Shown: one piece after another, positions 17,431-25,800 of the stretch
Layout of the letters: the number at the start of each line of letters is the position of its first letter
How positions within the stretch are numbered: the stretch's first letter is position 1
Assembly (NCBI GenBank): GCA_012267505.1
Contig: JAAXGI010000006.1
Location: forward strand, 1-39,750
DNA length: 39,750 nt
Direction: 5' to 3'
From: Gemmatimonadota bacterium
GTDB lineage: Bacteria > Gemmatimonadota > Gemmatimonadetes > Longimicrobiales > Gaopeijiaceae
Position numbers and translations under genes: made by a program
The notes under the pieces: generated by a model
Databases searched by the model: none
Told to the model about the DNA's origin: nothing
Seen by the model: only the letters and a program-made list of their open reading frames with translations

Positions 17431-18351
17431 TCAGCGGTGCACGCCCTCCCGTCCCGGGAGGTCGAGAACGGTGACCGCGCCCTCTGTGCGTTCCGCGTCC
17501 CGGGAGCCCACGACGTAGAGCCGCCCCGGCTCGGTCGGCGAGAACGCCAGGTTCGCAGGTGCGGCCATCCCCGCCCGGTAGCGCCGGAGCACCTCGCCCC
17601 CCGGACTCACCACGTAGACCCGTCCGCCCCCGTGGATCACCGCGTAGACATTCCCGTCCTGATCCACGGTGATACCGTCGAGGAAGCCGTCGGTCGCCGG
17701 ATCCACCTCGCCGGACAGGTCCACGAGTTCGCTCTGGCGCCCAGGGAGACCCCGCGTCAGGAGCTGGACCGCGATGATCCTGTTCGTCAGCGTCTCGGCG
17801 ACATACAGCGTACCGCCGTTCGGCGCGAGGACGACCCCGTTGGGAAACGAGAGACCGCTCGCCACGGGCCAGGGCTGAAAGTCCGGCCCCGAGTAGTGCA
17901 CCCTCCCCTCTGCATTCGACGGCTCGAAAGCCCCCGGATCGGTGAAGTAGAAGCCGTCGCCGTCGAGGGCGAGGTCGTTCGGCCTGTCGAGCGGCTCACC
18001 CTCGCTCGTCACGATCGGGTCGCCGAGCGCGTTCCCCTCTCCGTCCAGACGGAGGATCGCGGCATCCTCCATCGCGATGACCAGGTGCGATCCGTCCCCG
18101 TAGATCTTGTGTCCGTTCGGCGCCGCCGCGGAAGTCCACGGCTCGGGTGCGCCGTTTGGCGGGATCCTGTAGACGGTCCCGCCCGGGACATCGCTGACGT
18201 AGGCGGTGCCGTCGGTCGCGAAGTGGATCCCCTCGAGAAAGACACCGAATTCGTGGACGGTCTCGGGCTCGACAGCCGCCTCCGGCGGGAGGTCCGGCGT
18301 CTGGACAAGGGCAACCAGGGTCAAGGCTGGCAGTGTACCCGTGGCAAGCAT
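17431..18351 (-). CDS. Exported SMP-30/gluconolactonase-like protein
   Basis: The product is 306 aa; the ATG at 18351 has GGAG seven bases upstream. The N-terminus MLATGTLPALTLVALVQT is a short signal peptide. Propeller repeats carry the family metal-ligand pattern: Glu in GVFLEGIHF, Asn in LDRPNDLALDGDG and Asp in FLDGITVDQDG. GLSFPNGVVLAPNGGTLYV is a family core motif. It resembles the lipoprotein at 13239 in fold but is soluble and clearly diverged, so the pair is not a recent duplication. Likely a periplasmic lactonase or a propeller with another hydrolytic role. Confidence 0.9.
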   Translation of the reverse strand: MLATGTLPALTLVALVQTPDLPPEAAVEPETVHEFGVFLEGIHFATDGTAYVSDVPGGTVYRIPPNGAPEPWTSAAAPNGHKIYGDGSHLVIAMEDAAILRLDGEGNALGDPIVTSEGEPLDRPNDLALDGDGFYFTDPGAFEPSNAEGRVHYSGPDFQPWPVASGLSFPNGVVLAPNGGTLYVAETLTNRIIAVQLLTRGLPGRQSELVDLSGEVDPATDGFLDGITVDQDGNVYAVIHGGGRVYVVSPGGEVLRRYRAGMAAPANLAFSPTEPGRLYVVGSRDAERTEGAVTVLDLPGREGVHR

Positions 18352-18561
18352 GCCGGTACTCCTCTCTCAGGGCATCCGATGTTCGCCGACCGCCGCTCCG
18401 GGCCCGCAGGCACCCGCGGATGGCCGGGCGCGGGGTGAAGTCGAAGGTACAGCGCGGCCACGGCACCGCCAGTCTGCGGGGAGGCGGACCGGTCGGATCC
18501 GGCCAGCCGGGCCCGACACGCTCGCATTCGCCCCGGGGGGGCGCGTAGGTTGTCCTGCGCA

Positions 18562-20403
18562 ATGAGTCACCCGAACTCCACCGGCTGCCGTTTCCGCGTT
18601 CCCCGGGCCACCCCCGGCCTTGCCGCGGGAGCGCTTCTCCTCCTAGCCGGGTGCAGCGGCTCCTTCTCCTGGAATCCGATCAACTGGTTCCGCCGGCCCG
18701 CTCCGCCCGCCGTGGCCTGGGACTCGATCTCTCCGCCGCCGATCCTTCACGGCCTCGATTTCGCGGATCCGGAACCCGTCGCGCGGGGCCGGCCCGCTCC
18801 ACGCGGACGCTACGATCAGGATCTCGATGTCCTCCACTACGATGTCGAGCTGGTCGTGCCGATGGAGAATGACCGGATCTCGAGCCGGACTACGATCCGC
18901 TACCTGAGGGAGGCCCGGGGGCCTCACTCCCTGGCGCTCGACTTCTCCGGGCTCAGGGCCGAACTCGTGACGTCGGAGGGGGCCACCCTCCCTTTCACGC
19001 ACGAGGGCGGGCTTCTCCGCTTCGATTCCCCGGGGCGCCTCGGGATCTTCGACACCCTCCAAGTCGAGGTCATGGCCCGCGGGACGCCGGACGACGGGCT
19101 CATCCTGCGTGACAACGTCCACGGCGTCCCGACCGCCTTCGCTGACAACTGGCCGAACCGGGCGCGGGGTTGGTTCCCGTCGAACGATCATCCCGCCGAC
19201 AAGGCCACCGTCTCCTTCACCGTTCACGCGCCTCCCGGGCGGGAGGTCATCGCCAACGGGGTACAGCTCGGCTCACCGGAACCGGCGGACCGGAACCGGA
19301 CCGGGGGACTCGACGGCCTCGTTACGTGGCGCTGGGAGAACCGTGTCCCGATCTCCACTTACCTGATGGTCGTCGGCGTGGCCGAGATGGAGGTGATCCC
19401 GATCGGCGAGGCGGCGTGCGGCCGCTCTCCCCAGGCGGCAGGCGGAGAAGATTGCGTCGAGGTCACCTCGTGGGTCTTCGCGCCGGATACGGCGCACGCC
19501 CGGAGCGTTTTCGCCCGCGCCCCGGCGATGGTCGACGTGTATGTGGATCTCTTCGGCCCCTACCCCTTCGAGAAACTCGCCCACGTCCAGTCCTCCACCC
19601 TCTTCGGCGGGATGGAGAACGCCTCGGCCATCTTCTACTCGGAGTCTGCGATCGCCGGAGGCCGGGACATCGAGGCGACGGTCGCCCACGAGATCGTGCA
19701 CCAGTGGTTCGGCAACTCGGTGAGCCCCGCAGCCTGGGAGCATCTCTGGCTGTCGGAGGGGTTTGCGAGTTACTTCGGCCCCTTCTTCTGGTCGCAGGTC
19801 CGGAGCGATGCGGAATTCCGCTCGCGAATTGAGGCGATGAAGGAGGAGTACTTCCGTTCGGACGTCACGGGGCGGCCCGTCGTGACTGGCGCTGTCACCA
19901 ACCTCCTGCAGCACCTGAACGAGAACTCGTACGAGAAGGGCGCGCTTGTCCTCCACATGCTCCGTCCCGTTGTCGGAGAGCGCGCTTTCTTCGACGGTAT
20001 CCGGCGGTACTACGAGCGCCACGCGGGCGGGAGTGTCGTCACCGAAGACTTCCAGCTCGCGATGGAGGAGAGCCATGGGGACTCGCTCGCGTGGTTCTTC
20101 CGCCAATGGATCTACGGTATCGGCTACCCGATCCTCGACGTGGCGTGGGAGTGGAACGGGGACGCGCGGCAGGCGCGTGTCACGGTAACGCAGGTCCAGG
20201 ACGGGACCTGGTCCACCTTCCGGATGCCGGTCGAGTTCGAGTTCGTGATGGAGGGCGGGGTCCACCGCGTGTCGGAGTGGGTCGACGGCCGCTCTTGGAC
20301 GGCCGTCATGCCCCTTCCGGGCGCCCCCCGGGAGCTGAGGATCGACCCGGACGGCTGGCTCCTCTTCGAGCAGACCGGGGGGACGGGCGCCGGAGCTCCC
20401 TGA
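18562..20403 (+). CDS. M1-family zinc aminopeptidase lipoprotein
   Basis: From the ATG at 18562 the product is 613 aa; a TTG at 18550 is an alternative start. The lipobox LLLLAGC predicts lipid anchoring. The catalytic domain has the exopeptidase motif GGMEN (about 349-353, GAMEN family), the zinc site HEIVHQW (about 376-382) with the third ligand Glu in LSEGFASYF 18 residues on, and a likely transition-state Tyr in NENSYEKGALVLHML. The N-terminal beta-sandwich (DVLHYDVELVVPMENDRISS) is typical. It should trim N-terminal residues from peptides in the periplasm or at the cell surface and supply amino acids. The protein is shorter than PepN (about 870 aa) because it lacks the C-terminal helical domain, as is common in secreted members. 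Confidence 0.94.
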   Translation: MSHPNSTGCRFRVPRATPGLAAGALLLLAGCSGSFSWNPINWFRRPAPPAVAWDSISPPPILHGLDFADPEPVARGRPAPRGRYDQDLDVLHYDVELVVPMENDRISSRTTIRYLREARGPHSLALDFSGLRAELVTSEGATLPFTHEGGLLRFDSPGRLGIFDTLQVEVMARGTPDDGLILRDNVHGVPTAFADNWPNRARGWFPSNDHPADKATVSFTVHAPPGREVIANGVQLGSPEPADRNRTGGLDGLVTWRWENRVPISTYLMVVGVAEMEVIPIGEAACGRSPQAAGGEDCVEVTSWVFAPDTAHARSVFARAPAMVDVYVDLFGPYPFEKLAHVQSSTLFGGMENASAIFYSESAIAGGRDIEATVAHEIVHQWFGNSVSPAAWEHLWLSEGFASYFGPFFWSQVRSDAEFRSRIEAMKEEYFRSDVTGRPVVTGAVTNLLQHLNENSYEKGALVLHMLRPVVGERAFFDGIRRYYERHAGGSVVTEDFQLAMEESHGDSLAWFFRQWIYGIGYPILDVAWEWNGDARQARVTVTQVQDGTWSTFRMPVEFEFVMEGGVHRVSEWVDGRSWTAVMPLPGAPRELRIDPDGWLLFEQTGGTGAGAP

Positions 20404-20404
20404 T

Positions 20405-20422
20405 CCCCTCGGCGGTCAGGGG
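20405..20422. terminator. Hairpin at the convergent end of the M1 peptidase and aldo/keto reductase genes
   Basis: CCCCT (20405-20409) and AGGGG (20418-20422) pair around an 8-base loop, overlapping the reductase stop codon. No T-run follows on either strand. Confidence 0.3.
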
Positions 20423-21471
20423 CCCAGCGACTCCACTTCCACGCCCCCGTGGAGGAGCAGCTTGATCCGCGGGCTCTGGATCATCTCGTGCGGGAATCCG
20501 AGTTCCACCTCGCTCGCCCGGTCGAGGCGCGCTCTCGCCCCGGCATCGAGTTCGAAGTCGAGGCACCCCAGATTGACTTCGAGCTGTCCGAGAGTCCGGG
20601 CTCCGAGAATCGTACTCTGCACACCCGGGCGGTCCATCACCCACCGGAGGGCGACCTGTGCCGGCGGACGTCCGAGTTCCGACGCCACCTCGCCGAGCGC
20701 CGCGGCAATCGCGACCTTCCTCTCCGTGAGCCGGGTGCGGACGAACTCACGACGGTCCTTCGGCTGCTCTCCCGGCGCCAGTTCCCGGCTCGCCGCCAGG
20801 TCCGCCCGCGTGTACGTGCCGCTCAGAAGTCCGCCTGCGAGCGGCGACCATGGCATCACCCCGATCCCGAGTCCGCGAGCCATCGGGATCAGCTCCCGCT
20901 CGACCGTCCGCTCCACCAGGTTGTACTCGATCTGGAGCCCGACGAAGGGGGACCACCCGCGGAGCGCAGCTAGCGTGTTGGCCTCCGCCACCTTCCACGC
21001 CGGGAAGTCGGAGACACCGACGTAGTGCACCACACCGGAACGCACCAGGTCGTCGAGCGCCCGCATAACCTCTTCGACCGGGGTCATGATGTCCCAGGCA
21101 TGGACCCAGTACAGATCGATGTAGTCCGTGCCGAGCCGGGCGAGGCTCGCCCTGACCGACTGCATCATGTTCTTGCGTGCGTTCCCGCCGGCATTCGGAT
21201 CTCCGGCCCGCATGCTCATTGTGTACTTCGTGGCGAGGACCACGCTCTCGCGCCGGCCCTTGAGGAGGCGTCCGATGATCTCCTCACTCCGACCGTCCGT
21301 GTACCGGTTCGCCGTGTCGATGAAGTTGCCGCCCCGTTCGAGAAATAGGTCGAGCTGCCTCCCGCAGACCTCTTCGGGAGAGCCCCACCCCGGAGCCCCG
21401 CCGAAGGTCATCGCGCCGAGGCAGAGTTCGGATACCCGCAGGCCGCTCCGGCCAAGAAGGGTGTAGCGCAC
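20416..21471 (-). CDS. Aldo/keto reductase
   Basis: The product is 351 aa with no signal peptide, so it is cytoplasmic. The catalytic tetrad is complete: Asp52 and Tyr57 (FIDTANRYTDG), Lys82 (LATKYT) and His124 (YWVHAWD). The NADPH-site segment near the C-terminus (GVQSTILGARTLGQLEVNL) is typical of the YajO/Tas-like AKR branch. It reduces aldehydes or ketones with NAD(P)H; the substrate cannot be inferred. Two palindromes sit 75-93 bp upstream of the ATG and may be its operator. This intact enzyme contrasts with the exported, catalytically altered relative at 33915. Confidence 0.94.
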   Translation of the reverse strand: MRYTLLGRSGLRVSELCLGAMTFGGAPGWGSPEEVCGRQLDLFLERGGNFIDTANRYTDGRSEEIIGRLLKGRRESVVLATKYTMSMRAGDPNAGGNARKNMMQSVRASLARLGTDYIDLYWVHAWDIMTPVEEVMRALDDLVRSGVVHYVGVSDFPAWKVAEANTLAALRGWSPFVGLQIEYNLVERTVERELIPMARGLGIGVMPWSPLAGGLLSGTYTRADLAASRELAPGEQPKDRREFVRTRLTERKVAIAAALGEVASELGRPPAQVALRWVMDRPGVQSTILGARTLGQLEVNLGCLDFELDAGARARLDRASEVELGFPHEMIQSPRIKLLLHGGVEVESLGP

Positions 21472-21545
21472 TGGGATCAGGCTCCGGATCGCCCGCTTCC
21501 TGCGGACAGGGTAGTGGGACGGAGTGGACGGGACGGACGCGGCCG

Positions 21546-21564
21546 ACGGTATACCGACCTTAAG
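21546..21564. promoter_or_regulatory. Adjacent palindromes upstream of the aldo/keto reductase gene
   Basis: CGGTATACCG (21546-21555) and CCTTAAGG (21557-21564) are two perfect palindromes one base apart, in the 927-bp gap 21472-22398. They lie 75-93 bp before the reductase ATG (minus strand). Their arrangement suits an operator for a dimeric regulator. The rest of the gap has no convincing gene. Confidence 0.35.
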
Positions 21565-22087
21565 GCCGGGCTTCTTCCGGTGGCAAGCAGCGACCGTCGT
21601 ACCCCGGACAGCCGGCCGACGCCCACCCCCGGAGGCGATGGGCCGGCTCCCGCACCGGCTCCCCTACCGCGAAGCTTGTGCTGGATTCCCGACGGCACTC
21701 AAGACCGTGCCCTGATGCTCCGTAACATCGCCTCGGTCAGCTCCGAGGGCCCGACGTATCCTCCAGTCCGACTCGGCTGCTCCCGCGGCGGCTGAGGCGG
21801 CACGCCGTGCAGAGAGCCCGGCACGCTACGGAACCGCCTCTCGCCCGGGCACCGTCCCTAGTCAGCCACCGGGAGTCGTTGACCGATCCCGTATCCGTGA
21901 TGAGCTCCGTCCCCGGTACGCGCCCGCGCCCGCCGGCAGGACCCTCTCCCGGAAACCCGTTACGCTACGGCCCGCCCCGCGGGGCGCCCCCTTGGCTAAG
22001 CTTCGCATGGAGCCACCGGAGCCTTCTGGTGTTCCGCCGGCGCGCGGATACTCGCCGTTGGCGGTGACCCCGGCCACCCGTATCCTC

Positions 22088-22128
22088 CTGTATATATACT
22101 TACGATACAGGCACTTGTGATATTTTAT
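22088..22128 (+). promoter_or_regulatory. AT-rich promoter region with CTGTAT/ATACAG dyad before the TonB-dependent receptor
   Basis: CTGTAT (22088-22093) and ATACAG (22105-22110) form a perfect 6-bp inverted repeat with an 11-bp spacer. TTACGA (22100-22105) and TTTTAT (22123-22128), 17 bp apart, could be -35 and -10 boxes, so the dyad overlaps the putative -35. A small palindrome CACTTGTG follows at 22112-22119. Downstream, CGGATGG (22130-22136) and CCATCCG (22167-22173) could pair in the leader RNA. Confidence 0.42.
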
Positions 22129-22398
22129 ACGGATGGACCGGAGGGACTCGCTCCTTTCTGGTGAAACCATCCGGCCGAGAGCCCCGGGATGTTCCCCCAG
22201 CGACCTGCCTATACCCCATTCAAGTTCACCCTCACCCGTCGAAAGTTGACCATACCGCCGGGCTCCCGCTTCATTGGACAAGATGTCCTGTGGCGCCGCT
22301 CCACGACGACACCCTACATTGGCGCCCGCATGCGACTCGCCCCGGGCGGGCGCACCCGCCTCCCGGAATCCGGCAACCAAGAAGATCTGGAGATTCTC

Positions 22399-25215
22399 GT
22401 GGGCAAGTGCACACTCGTCGTCACCGCTTGGACCTTCCTCGTCCTCTCCCTTGCTCTCCCTGCCGCCGCGCAGCAGGCGACGCTCAGCGGAACGGTCACC
22501 GACGCCGAAAGCGGCGCGCCTGTCGCGCAGGCGCAGATCCAGATCCTCGGCGGCGGCGAGTCGCGGGGTGCGATCTCGGGTCCGGACGGCCGGTACGAGG
22601 CTCAACTCCCGGCCGGAACCTACGACCTGGTCGTGCGGCTGCTCGGCTACGTCGGGACACGCTTCGAGAATGTGAGCGTGGCCGCCGGGGAGACCACGAC
22701 GTATCCCATCGTCATCACCTCGACAGTGCTCGCTCTCGACGAGGTTGTGGTATCGGCCTCGCGGGCCGCGCCGGAGAAGGCAACCGAGGCACCGGCCACG
22801 ACGCACCTCATCAGCTCCACCGAGATCGCCGAGCGCCCCACCCCCACCATCTCCGACCATCTCCGCTCCGCCCCGGGCGTGGACGTGATTACGACCGGGC
22901 TGCAGTCAACGAATGTGGTCGTCCGCGGCTTCAACAACCTCTTCTCGGGCGCACTGCACATGCTGACGGACCACCGCCTGGCCGGCGTGCCCGCACTCCG
23001 CGTGAATCTTCCGCACTTCATCCCGGCCAATGAGGAGGACATCGACCGGATCGAGGTTGTCCTCGGGCCCGGATCCGCACTCTATGGACCGAACACTGCC
23101 AACGGGGTCGTCCATGTCCTCACAAAGTCTCCCCTGACGAGCCAAGGCACGAGCGTCACCCTCGGCGGAGGGGAGCAGTCGGTCCTGCAGGGCTCCTATC
23201 GGTCGGCCTTCCTCGTCAGCGAGAACCTGGGGGTCAAGATCTCGGGGCAGTACCTGACGGGCGAGGACTGGGAATATGTGGATCCGGACGAGAACGCAGC
23301 ACGTATGGCCGCGCAGGCGAGGCCGGAGTTCTGCCAGGCTGACCGAACCTCGAGGGGGCTCGATCCCGCGAGCGCGCAGGCCGCGTGCTCCCGGGTCGGA
23401 GTTCGGGACTTTGATATCCAGCGGTGGAGCGTGGAGGCGCGCAGCGACTGGCGCTTCAGCGAGACAGGAACACTCGTCGGCACATATGGCCGCACATCGA
23501 GCTCCGGGATCGAGATGACGGGGCTGGGAGCAGCCCAGTCGAACGGGTGGATCTACGAGTTCTTCCAGGCCCGCCTGAACGTCGACCGCTTCTTCGCCCA
23601 GGCCTACTACAACACCACCGACTCGGGAGGGACGAGCTATCTCCTCCGGGACGGCACCGCGCTCGCAGACGCCTCCACCCTCTTCGTCGCCCAGGCACAG
23701 CAGGGGATCTCGATATTCGACGACGTGCAGGACTTCACCTTCGGGGTCGACTACTTCCGTACGCGGCCCGAGACGTTCGGACAGATCTACGGCATCAACG
23801 AGGACGACGACGATACGGACGAGTGGGGTGTCTACCTCCAGTCGGAGACGGCGCTCTCCCCGCGGCTGCGACTCATCCTGGCCGGACGCGTCGACGCGCA
23901 CTCGCACCTTGCAGACAACGTCTGGTCACCCCGCGCCGCCCTCGTTTTCCAGCCGCGTGAGAACCAGAGTCTGCGTCTCACCTACAACCGCGCGTTCTCG
24001 ACGCCGACGAGCCTCAACCTCTTCGTCGACATCTCGGGTGGGTTCGCTCCCGAACCCCTCGGCTCGCTCGGCTACAGCACCCGCGCCTTCGGGACGGGGA
24101 AGAACGGATGGTCACTCCAGAACGCGGACGGCACGCTCCGGGGGATGCGCTCGCCCTTCACTCCCGCAGTGCTGGGAGGCCCCGGACAGCTCCTCCCAGC
24201 TGACCCCTCCGTCCTCTGGCCTCTCGCGGTCGGGATCCTCCAGGCGCAGGGCGCGATCGACGCGCAGCAGGCGGCCCTGCTCGGAAGTCTCTCTCCGACG
24301 GCCAACGACATCGGGCTCCTACTCCTGGATCCGGTCACGTCGACGCCGACGCCGGCCGCCGCCGCGCGGCTCCCGGACGTGCCCCCGCTTCACGAGTCCT
24401 ATACGGAGTCCTTCGAGCTGGGGTGGACCGCCGTCATCGGAAACCGGGTCTCGGTCTCCGCCGACGTATACAGGATGAAGAAGAATGACTTCGTGAGCCC
24501 GCTCCTCATCCAGACGCCCCTCATCCTCCTGAACGACCAGGATGTCGGCAACTACCTCGCCGTACCGGTCGGAACCGCGGTCACGCAGCAGCTGATCGCG
24601 GCCGGGATGGATCCCGCCACCGCGCAGGCCGCAGCCGCTTCGGTCGTCGGGGAGCTCGCGACCGGGATCGGCTCGATTCCCCTCGGGGTGGTGTCGTCCG
24701 ATGAGACCGGCTCGCACGGCCCGGACCTCGTCGGCAGTTACCGGAACGTGGGCGACGTCGAGGTGATGGGGGCGGATCTCGGCGTGCAGGCCTTCCTCAG
24801 CGACGCATGGAGTGTGAGCGGAACGTATTCGTGGGTCGACAAGGACTACTTCCAGACCGCGGCCGGGCCGACGATCGCCCTCAACGCACCGAAGCAGAAA
24901 GGAACGCTCGGGCTCGCGTACCGGAATCTCTCGTCCGGACTCAGCGCATCGGTTCGCGGCCGCTACACGGGAGCGTTTCCCGCGCAGTCCACCGTCTTCG
25001 TCGGGACGCGCTGCATCACGGGCGACCCGGGCGAGGACGACTGCATCGACGCGGCCACACTCCTGGACCTGACGGCGGGATACCAGGTGCCGAACACGCG
25101 GGCGACCCTCCAGCTCTCGGTGAACAACGTCCTGGACACGCGCTACCGCTCCTTCGTCGGTGTGCCGGAGGTCGGGCGGTTCGCGATGCTCAGGGTCAAG
25201 TACGACCTCTTCTGA
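22399..25215 (+). CDS. TonB-dependent outer-membrane receptor with N-terminal carboxypeptidase-regulatory-like domain
   Basis: I start at the GTG at 22399 (938 aa), because GGAG lies six bases upstream and a clean signal peptide follows (VTAWTFLVLSLALPAAAQQ). An upstream in-frame ATG at 22189 would add a non-homologous head. Residues about 25-110 form a CarboxypepD_reg-like beta domain (LSGTVTDAESGAPVAQAQIQ). The plug follows (STEIAERPTPTISDHLRSAP, VVRGFNNLFSGAL, RIEVVLGPGSALYGPNTANG), then a 22-stranded-type barrel ending MLRVKYDLF. It imports a scarce ligand across the outer membrane using TonB energy. Repeated DDD/DE segments lie in loops. The ligand is unknown, though iron chelates, vitamins, glycans and peptides are all possible. 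Transcription probably starts in the AT-rich region about 270 bp upstream. Confidence 0.95.
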   Translation: MGKCTLVVTAWTFLVLSLALPAAAQQATLSGTVTDAESGAPVAQAQIQILGGGESRGAISGPDGRYEAQLPAGTYDLVVRLLGYVGTRFENVSVAAGETTTYPIVITSTVLALDEVVVSASRAAPEKATEAPATTHLISSTEIAERPTPTISDHLRSAPGVDVITTGLQSTNVVVRGFNNLFSGALHMLTDHRLAGVPALRVNLPHFIPANEEDIDRIEVVLGPGSALYGPNTANGVVHVLTKSPLTSQGTSVTLGGGEQSVLQGSYRSAFLVSENLGVKISGQYLTGEDWEYVDPDENAARMAAQARPEFCQADRTSRGLDPASAQAACSRVGVRDFDIQRWSVEARSDWRFSETGTLVGTYGRTSSSGIEMTGLGAAQSNGWIYEFFQARLNVDRFFAQAYYNTTDSGGTSYLLRDGTALADASTLFVAQAQQGISIFDDVQDFTFGVDYFRTRPETFGQIYGINEDDDDTDEWGVYLQSETALSPRLRLILAGRVDAHSHLADNVWSPRAALVFQPRENQSLRLTYNRAFSTPTSLNLFVDISGGFAPEPLGSLGYSTRAFGTGKNGWSLQNADGTLRGMRSPFTPAVLGGPGQLLPADPSVLWPLAVGILQAQGAIDAQQAALLGSLSPTANDIGLLLLDPVTSTPTPAAAARLPDVPPLHESYTESFELGWTAVIGNRVSVSADVYRMKKNDFVSPLLIQTPLILLNDQDVGNYLAVPVGTAVTQQLIAAGMDPATAQAAAASVVGELATGIGSIPLGVVSSDETGSHGPDLVGSYRNVGDVEVMGADLGVQAFLSDAWSVSGTYSWVDKDYFQTAAGPTIALNAPKQKGTLGLAYRNLSSGLSASVRGRYTGAFPAQSTVFVGTRCITGDPGEDDCIDAATLLDLTAGYQVPNTRATLQLSVNNVLDTRYRSFVGVPEVGRFAMLRVKYDLF

Positions 25216-25800
25216 GCAGGCGGCATCGCCCATCGCGAGAACCGCACCGGGAAGGGCACGCAGGCGGGCCCGGGCAGTCGGGAAGGGGAACGTGCACGGC
25301 ATCGCGGACGGGCGCCGGCACTCTGCCGGGATCCGGGCCACCGCCGGACCGCCGTCGGCCGCCGGGACCCCTGCCCCGAACACCATGCCTATCGGGTGCG
25401 ATGCAGGATGATCCCCTGCGGCCGGCCCCTCTGACGCCCTCCGTCCCCAGCCGCGAAGCGGGCACTCCGATCGGGTCCGCGCGTGCCCAGGCGCAGGTCT
25501 CCGCCACGTCGCCGACAGCCGGTTGCGGTCGCCCTTCTTCCGGGCAAACGGGAATGCCAGGGTGAACCGGGGATCCTCGGTGGCGCCGACAGGAACGAAG
25601 CCGGGCGGCTCCCCGCAGCGTGATGTCCGCATGGCCCTGAAGGCGCAAGCGGCAAGGACGGACCGGGGTCTGCCGATGTCGCCGACCGCGGCCCGGGGAC
25701 CCGTCGCCGACCGGGCTCCCGGCCAACGGCTCGGCAGCGGGCCGGGGGCTGAGGCACCCGGATCCGACTCGGCACCGGTCTCCCGCGGATGGGGACCGGG
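25216..25800. other. 585-bp intergenic region, nothing recognised
   Basis: Between the receptor and the symporter I see no reading frame with family resemblance, no clear promoter and no hairpin with terminator features. Open frames here on both strands are Arg/Pro/Gly-rich, as expected by chance in GC-rich DNA. Confidence 0.6.

Noticed and set aside
13239-18351. The two SMP-30 genes as a recent duplication
   Set aside because: They share fold landmarks only; sequence, length and localisation signals differ clearly.
21661-21740. Possible tRNA-like anticodon arm GGCACTCAAGACCGTGCC
   Set aside because: The loop is eight bases and no acceptor, D or T stem can be built around it.
22131-22260. 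Possible thiamine or cobalamin riboswitch before the TonB receptor
   Set aside because: GGCCGAGAG and GGTGAAACC are superficially similar, but the required conserved cores are missing.
25216-25800. Possible decayed gene on the minus strand
   Set aside because: No frame gives recognisable family sequence; composition is typical of chance open frames in GC-rich DNA.
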